A DNA stretch of 40,193 bases from CAYNXB01 sp964401045. Its GTDB lineage: Bacteria; Pseudomonadota; Alphaproteobacteria; Sphingomonadales; Sphingomonadaceae. Within the stretch, counting starts at the first letter, position 1. Every line of letters starts with the position of its first letter. The translations under genes were made by a program, and so were the position numbers. The stretch lies in assembly GCA_964401045.1 (NCBI GenBank), contig CAYNXB010000019.1, forward strand, positions 1 through 40,193, in the 5' to 3' direction. This document shows, piece after piece, positions 38,759 through 40,193 of this stretch. The notes under the pieces are model-generated. The model ran no database searches. It was not told the origin of the DNA and saw nothing but the letters and a program-made list of their open reading frames with translations.

Positions 38759-40193
38759 GTCACTTCCGACTTGAGCGCCTTGCGGTCGAGCTTGCCGATC
38801 ATCGTCATCGGCAGGCTTTCGCGCACCACCACTTCGGCGAGCCGCTCGTGCTTGCCGATCCGCTGGTTGACCCACGCACGGATATCCTCGCCGCTCACCG
38901 GGTCCGCGTCATCGCGCAGGGTCACGTAGCCGTGCGGCATCTCGCCGTGATACGGATCGGGCAGTCCGAGCACGAGCGCCTCGTGGACCGCGGGATGGCG
39001 CAACAGCGCTTCCTCCAGCTGGCTCGGGAAGACCTTGAACCCACCGACCGCGATCATGTCCTTGAGCCGGTCGACGATGCGCACGAAACCGTCGGCATCG
39101 ATCGTCGCCACGTCGCCGGTGCGCAGCCATTTGACGCCGTCGCGCACGACGAACGCGGTGGCATCGGTGTCCGGCCGGTTCCAGTAGCCTTGCATGATCT
39201 GCGGCCCGGCGATGACCAGCTCGCCCGGCTCGCCAGACGCGGGATCGCCTGTCGGATCTTCCTTGTCGACCACCCGCATGCGCGTCTCGGGGATCGGCTG
39301 GCCTATCGTGCCCGGGCGCTGCTCACCCTCGTATGGGTTGGTCGAGGCAACGCCCGAGCATTCGGTGAGCCCATAGCCTTCGACCAGCCGGGCGCCGGTC
39401 GCCGCCTCGAACCGTTCACGCAGCGGCGCGGGGAGCGGTGCGCCACCCGAAACGCAGATCTTGAGCCGACTGAAATCCGTGCGCCCGAGGCGCGGATGAT
39501 CGAGCAGTGCCTGGTACATCGTCGGCACCCCAGGAAACGCAGTCGCGCCCGATCGCTCGAGCGTCTTCAGTACTTCGCCCGCCTGGAACCGCGGGACCAG
39601 CACGACGCAGCCTCCGCGCGCCACCGTGCGGTTGAGACAACAGGCGTTCGCGAACACGTGGAACAGCGGCAGCGCGCCCATGATCACGTCCGCCTCCCCG
39701 CGCCAGGGATCGATGTGCACGATCTGCCGCGCGTTGGCGGAGAGGTTCTGGTGGGTCAGCATCGCGCCCTTGGGCGTCCCGGTGGTGCCGCCGGTGTATT
39801 GCAACAAGGCGATGTCGCGTTCGGGATCGAGCGACACCTGCGCGGGGTCGCCCGAACCGAGGCTGTCGCGCCAGTGGCACACGTCCGGTCTGCGCGGAAT
39901 CGGTGCCAGTTCGCGCGAGCGGAACAGGCGGAACCCGAGCCCAAGCGCACGCGGCAGTTGCGCTGCAAAGCTGGCCACGACGAGAGTCTCAAGCGAGGAA
40001 TTGTCGAGCACCTCGAGCGCCTTGGGCAGAAGCTGGCTCGAATCGACAGTCACCAGCACCCGCGTGCGCGAATCCTCGACTTGCGCCTCGAGCTCGGCCG
40101 CGGTGTAGAGCGGTGAGAAGTTGACCACCGTCGCGCCCGCGATCATCGCCCCGTAATAGGCGATCGGATAAGTCGGAACGTTGGGCAGGAACA
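38746..40193 (-). CDS. Long-chain fatty-acid-CoA ligase (AMP-forming), N-terminal part missing
   Basis: The gene runs off the right edge: the frame is open from 40193, reading LPNVPTYPIAYYGAMIAGAT, so the ATG at 40146 is internal. About 482 residues are present. YTGGTTGTPKGAMLTH is the P-loop/AMP motif, GYGLTECSGV the A5 motif, and GDVATIDADGFVRIVDRLKD the A7/A8 motifs. GKLDRKAL contains the catalytic Lys. It activates fatty acids to acyl-CoA through acyl-AMP and resembles FadD in its motifs. No beta-oxidation gene is in view apart from etfBA, far to the left. Confidence 0.9.
   Translation of the reverse strand, partial: FLPNVPTYPIAYYGAMIAGATVVNFSPLYTAAELEAQVEDSRTRVLVTVDSSQLLPKALEVLDNSSLETLVVASFAAQLPRALGLGFRLFRSRELAPIPRRPDVCHWRDSLGSGDPAQVSLDPERDIALLQYTGGTTGTPKGAMLTHQNLSANARQIVHIDPWRGEADVIMGALPLFHVFANACCLNRTVARGGCVVLVPRFQAGEVLKTLERSGATAFPGVPTMYQALLDHPRLGRTDFSRLKICVSGGAPLPAPLRERFEAATGARLVEGYGLTECSGVASTNPYEGEQRPGTIGQPIPETRMRVVDKEDPTGDPASGEPGELVIAGPQIMQGYWNRPDTDATAFVVRDGVKWLRTGDVATIDADGFVRIVDRLKDMIAVGGFKVFPSQLEEALLRHPAVHEALVLGLPDPYHGEMPHGYVTLRDDADPVSGEDIRAWVNQRIGKHERLAEVVVRESLPMTMIGKLDRKALKSEVTASA

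Noticed and set aside
1..40193. Mobile elements, CRISPR arrays, tRNA or rRNA genes
   Set aside because: Looked for transposase motifs, long terminal repeats, regularly spaced repeats and cloverleaf-like intergenic blocks by eye; none seen. A tRNA scan would be decisive but was not run.

Overview
This is a GC-rich stretch of bacterial chromosome. It most resembles an alphaproteobacterium of the Sphingomonadales (Erythrobacteraceae or Sphingomonadaceae type). The evidence is a SciP (DUF1153) gene, a BamF-like DUF3035 lipoprotein, two matches to the EcfG general-stress promoter (GGAAC-N16/17-CGTT), a dense GANTC (CcrM site) cluster with a CtrA-like box, an M23 peptidase-bactofilin pair, and sucC and etfBA as neighbours. 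The genus assignment is inference. About 44 protein genes cover nearly all of the window. I see no rRNA, tRNA, CRISPR array, insertion sequence, prophage or origin, and no gene-free stretch over 300 bases (the longest is about 250 bases, 15109-15355). It is core chromosome rather than a mobile island.

Layout, left to right. 1-1065: the end of ileS, lspA and a BamF-like lipoprotein, read rightward. 1072-2939: a SET-domain protein and a CBS/CorC membrane protein, leftward. 3002-3856: an OmpA-type lipoprotein with an EcfG-like promoter and a strong terminator. 3864-8616: a CysQ-like phosphatase, sucC (no sucD beside it), an alpha/beta hydrolase and etfB-etfA. 8631-15204: a leftward RND efflux adaptor and permease, then DUF445 and GNAT genes, with an operator-like palindrome upstream. 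15298-16410: glsB with its own EcfG-like promoter, and a small gene coupled to sciP behind a CtrA-like box. 16485-19157: mnmA, a small Cys-rich membrane protein and a divergent serine hydrolase. 19145-21479: pdxH, a CDF transporter and phzF in an overlapping leftward operon. 21691-24978: a DnaJ-like protein, a YihY/BrkB protein, fabI and a GFA protein, rightward. 24975-36865: a long leftward series, in transcription order proA, two aldo/keto reductases, nadD, rsfS, rlmH, envC-like, ctpA-like, dsbB, coq7, a periplasmic hypothetical, wecB, wecC. 36918-38725: a regulatory region and the M23 peptidase-bactofilin operon. 38746-40193: an acyl-CoA ligase cut by the right edge.

Four points stand out. 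(1) rlmH has no ATG, GTG or TTG where its family-length protein must begin. An ATC codon sits exactly there, in frame with and two codons after the rsfS stop. (2) Seven GANTC sites within 131 bases, a near-consensus CtrA box and a GACTC/GAGTC hairpin precede the M23-bactofilin operon. Together with the CtrA-box-bearing sciP operon in the same window, this suggests cell-cycle control of cell-shape genes. (3) Two well-spaced EcfG promoter matches point to general-stress control of the OmpA-type lipoprotein and glsB. (4) The RND permease carries about 100 extra residues, with hydrophobic segments, between its two halves.
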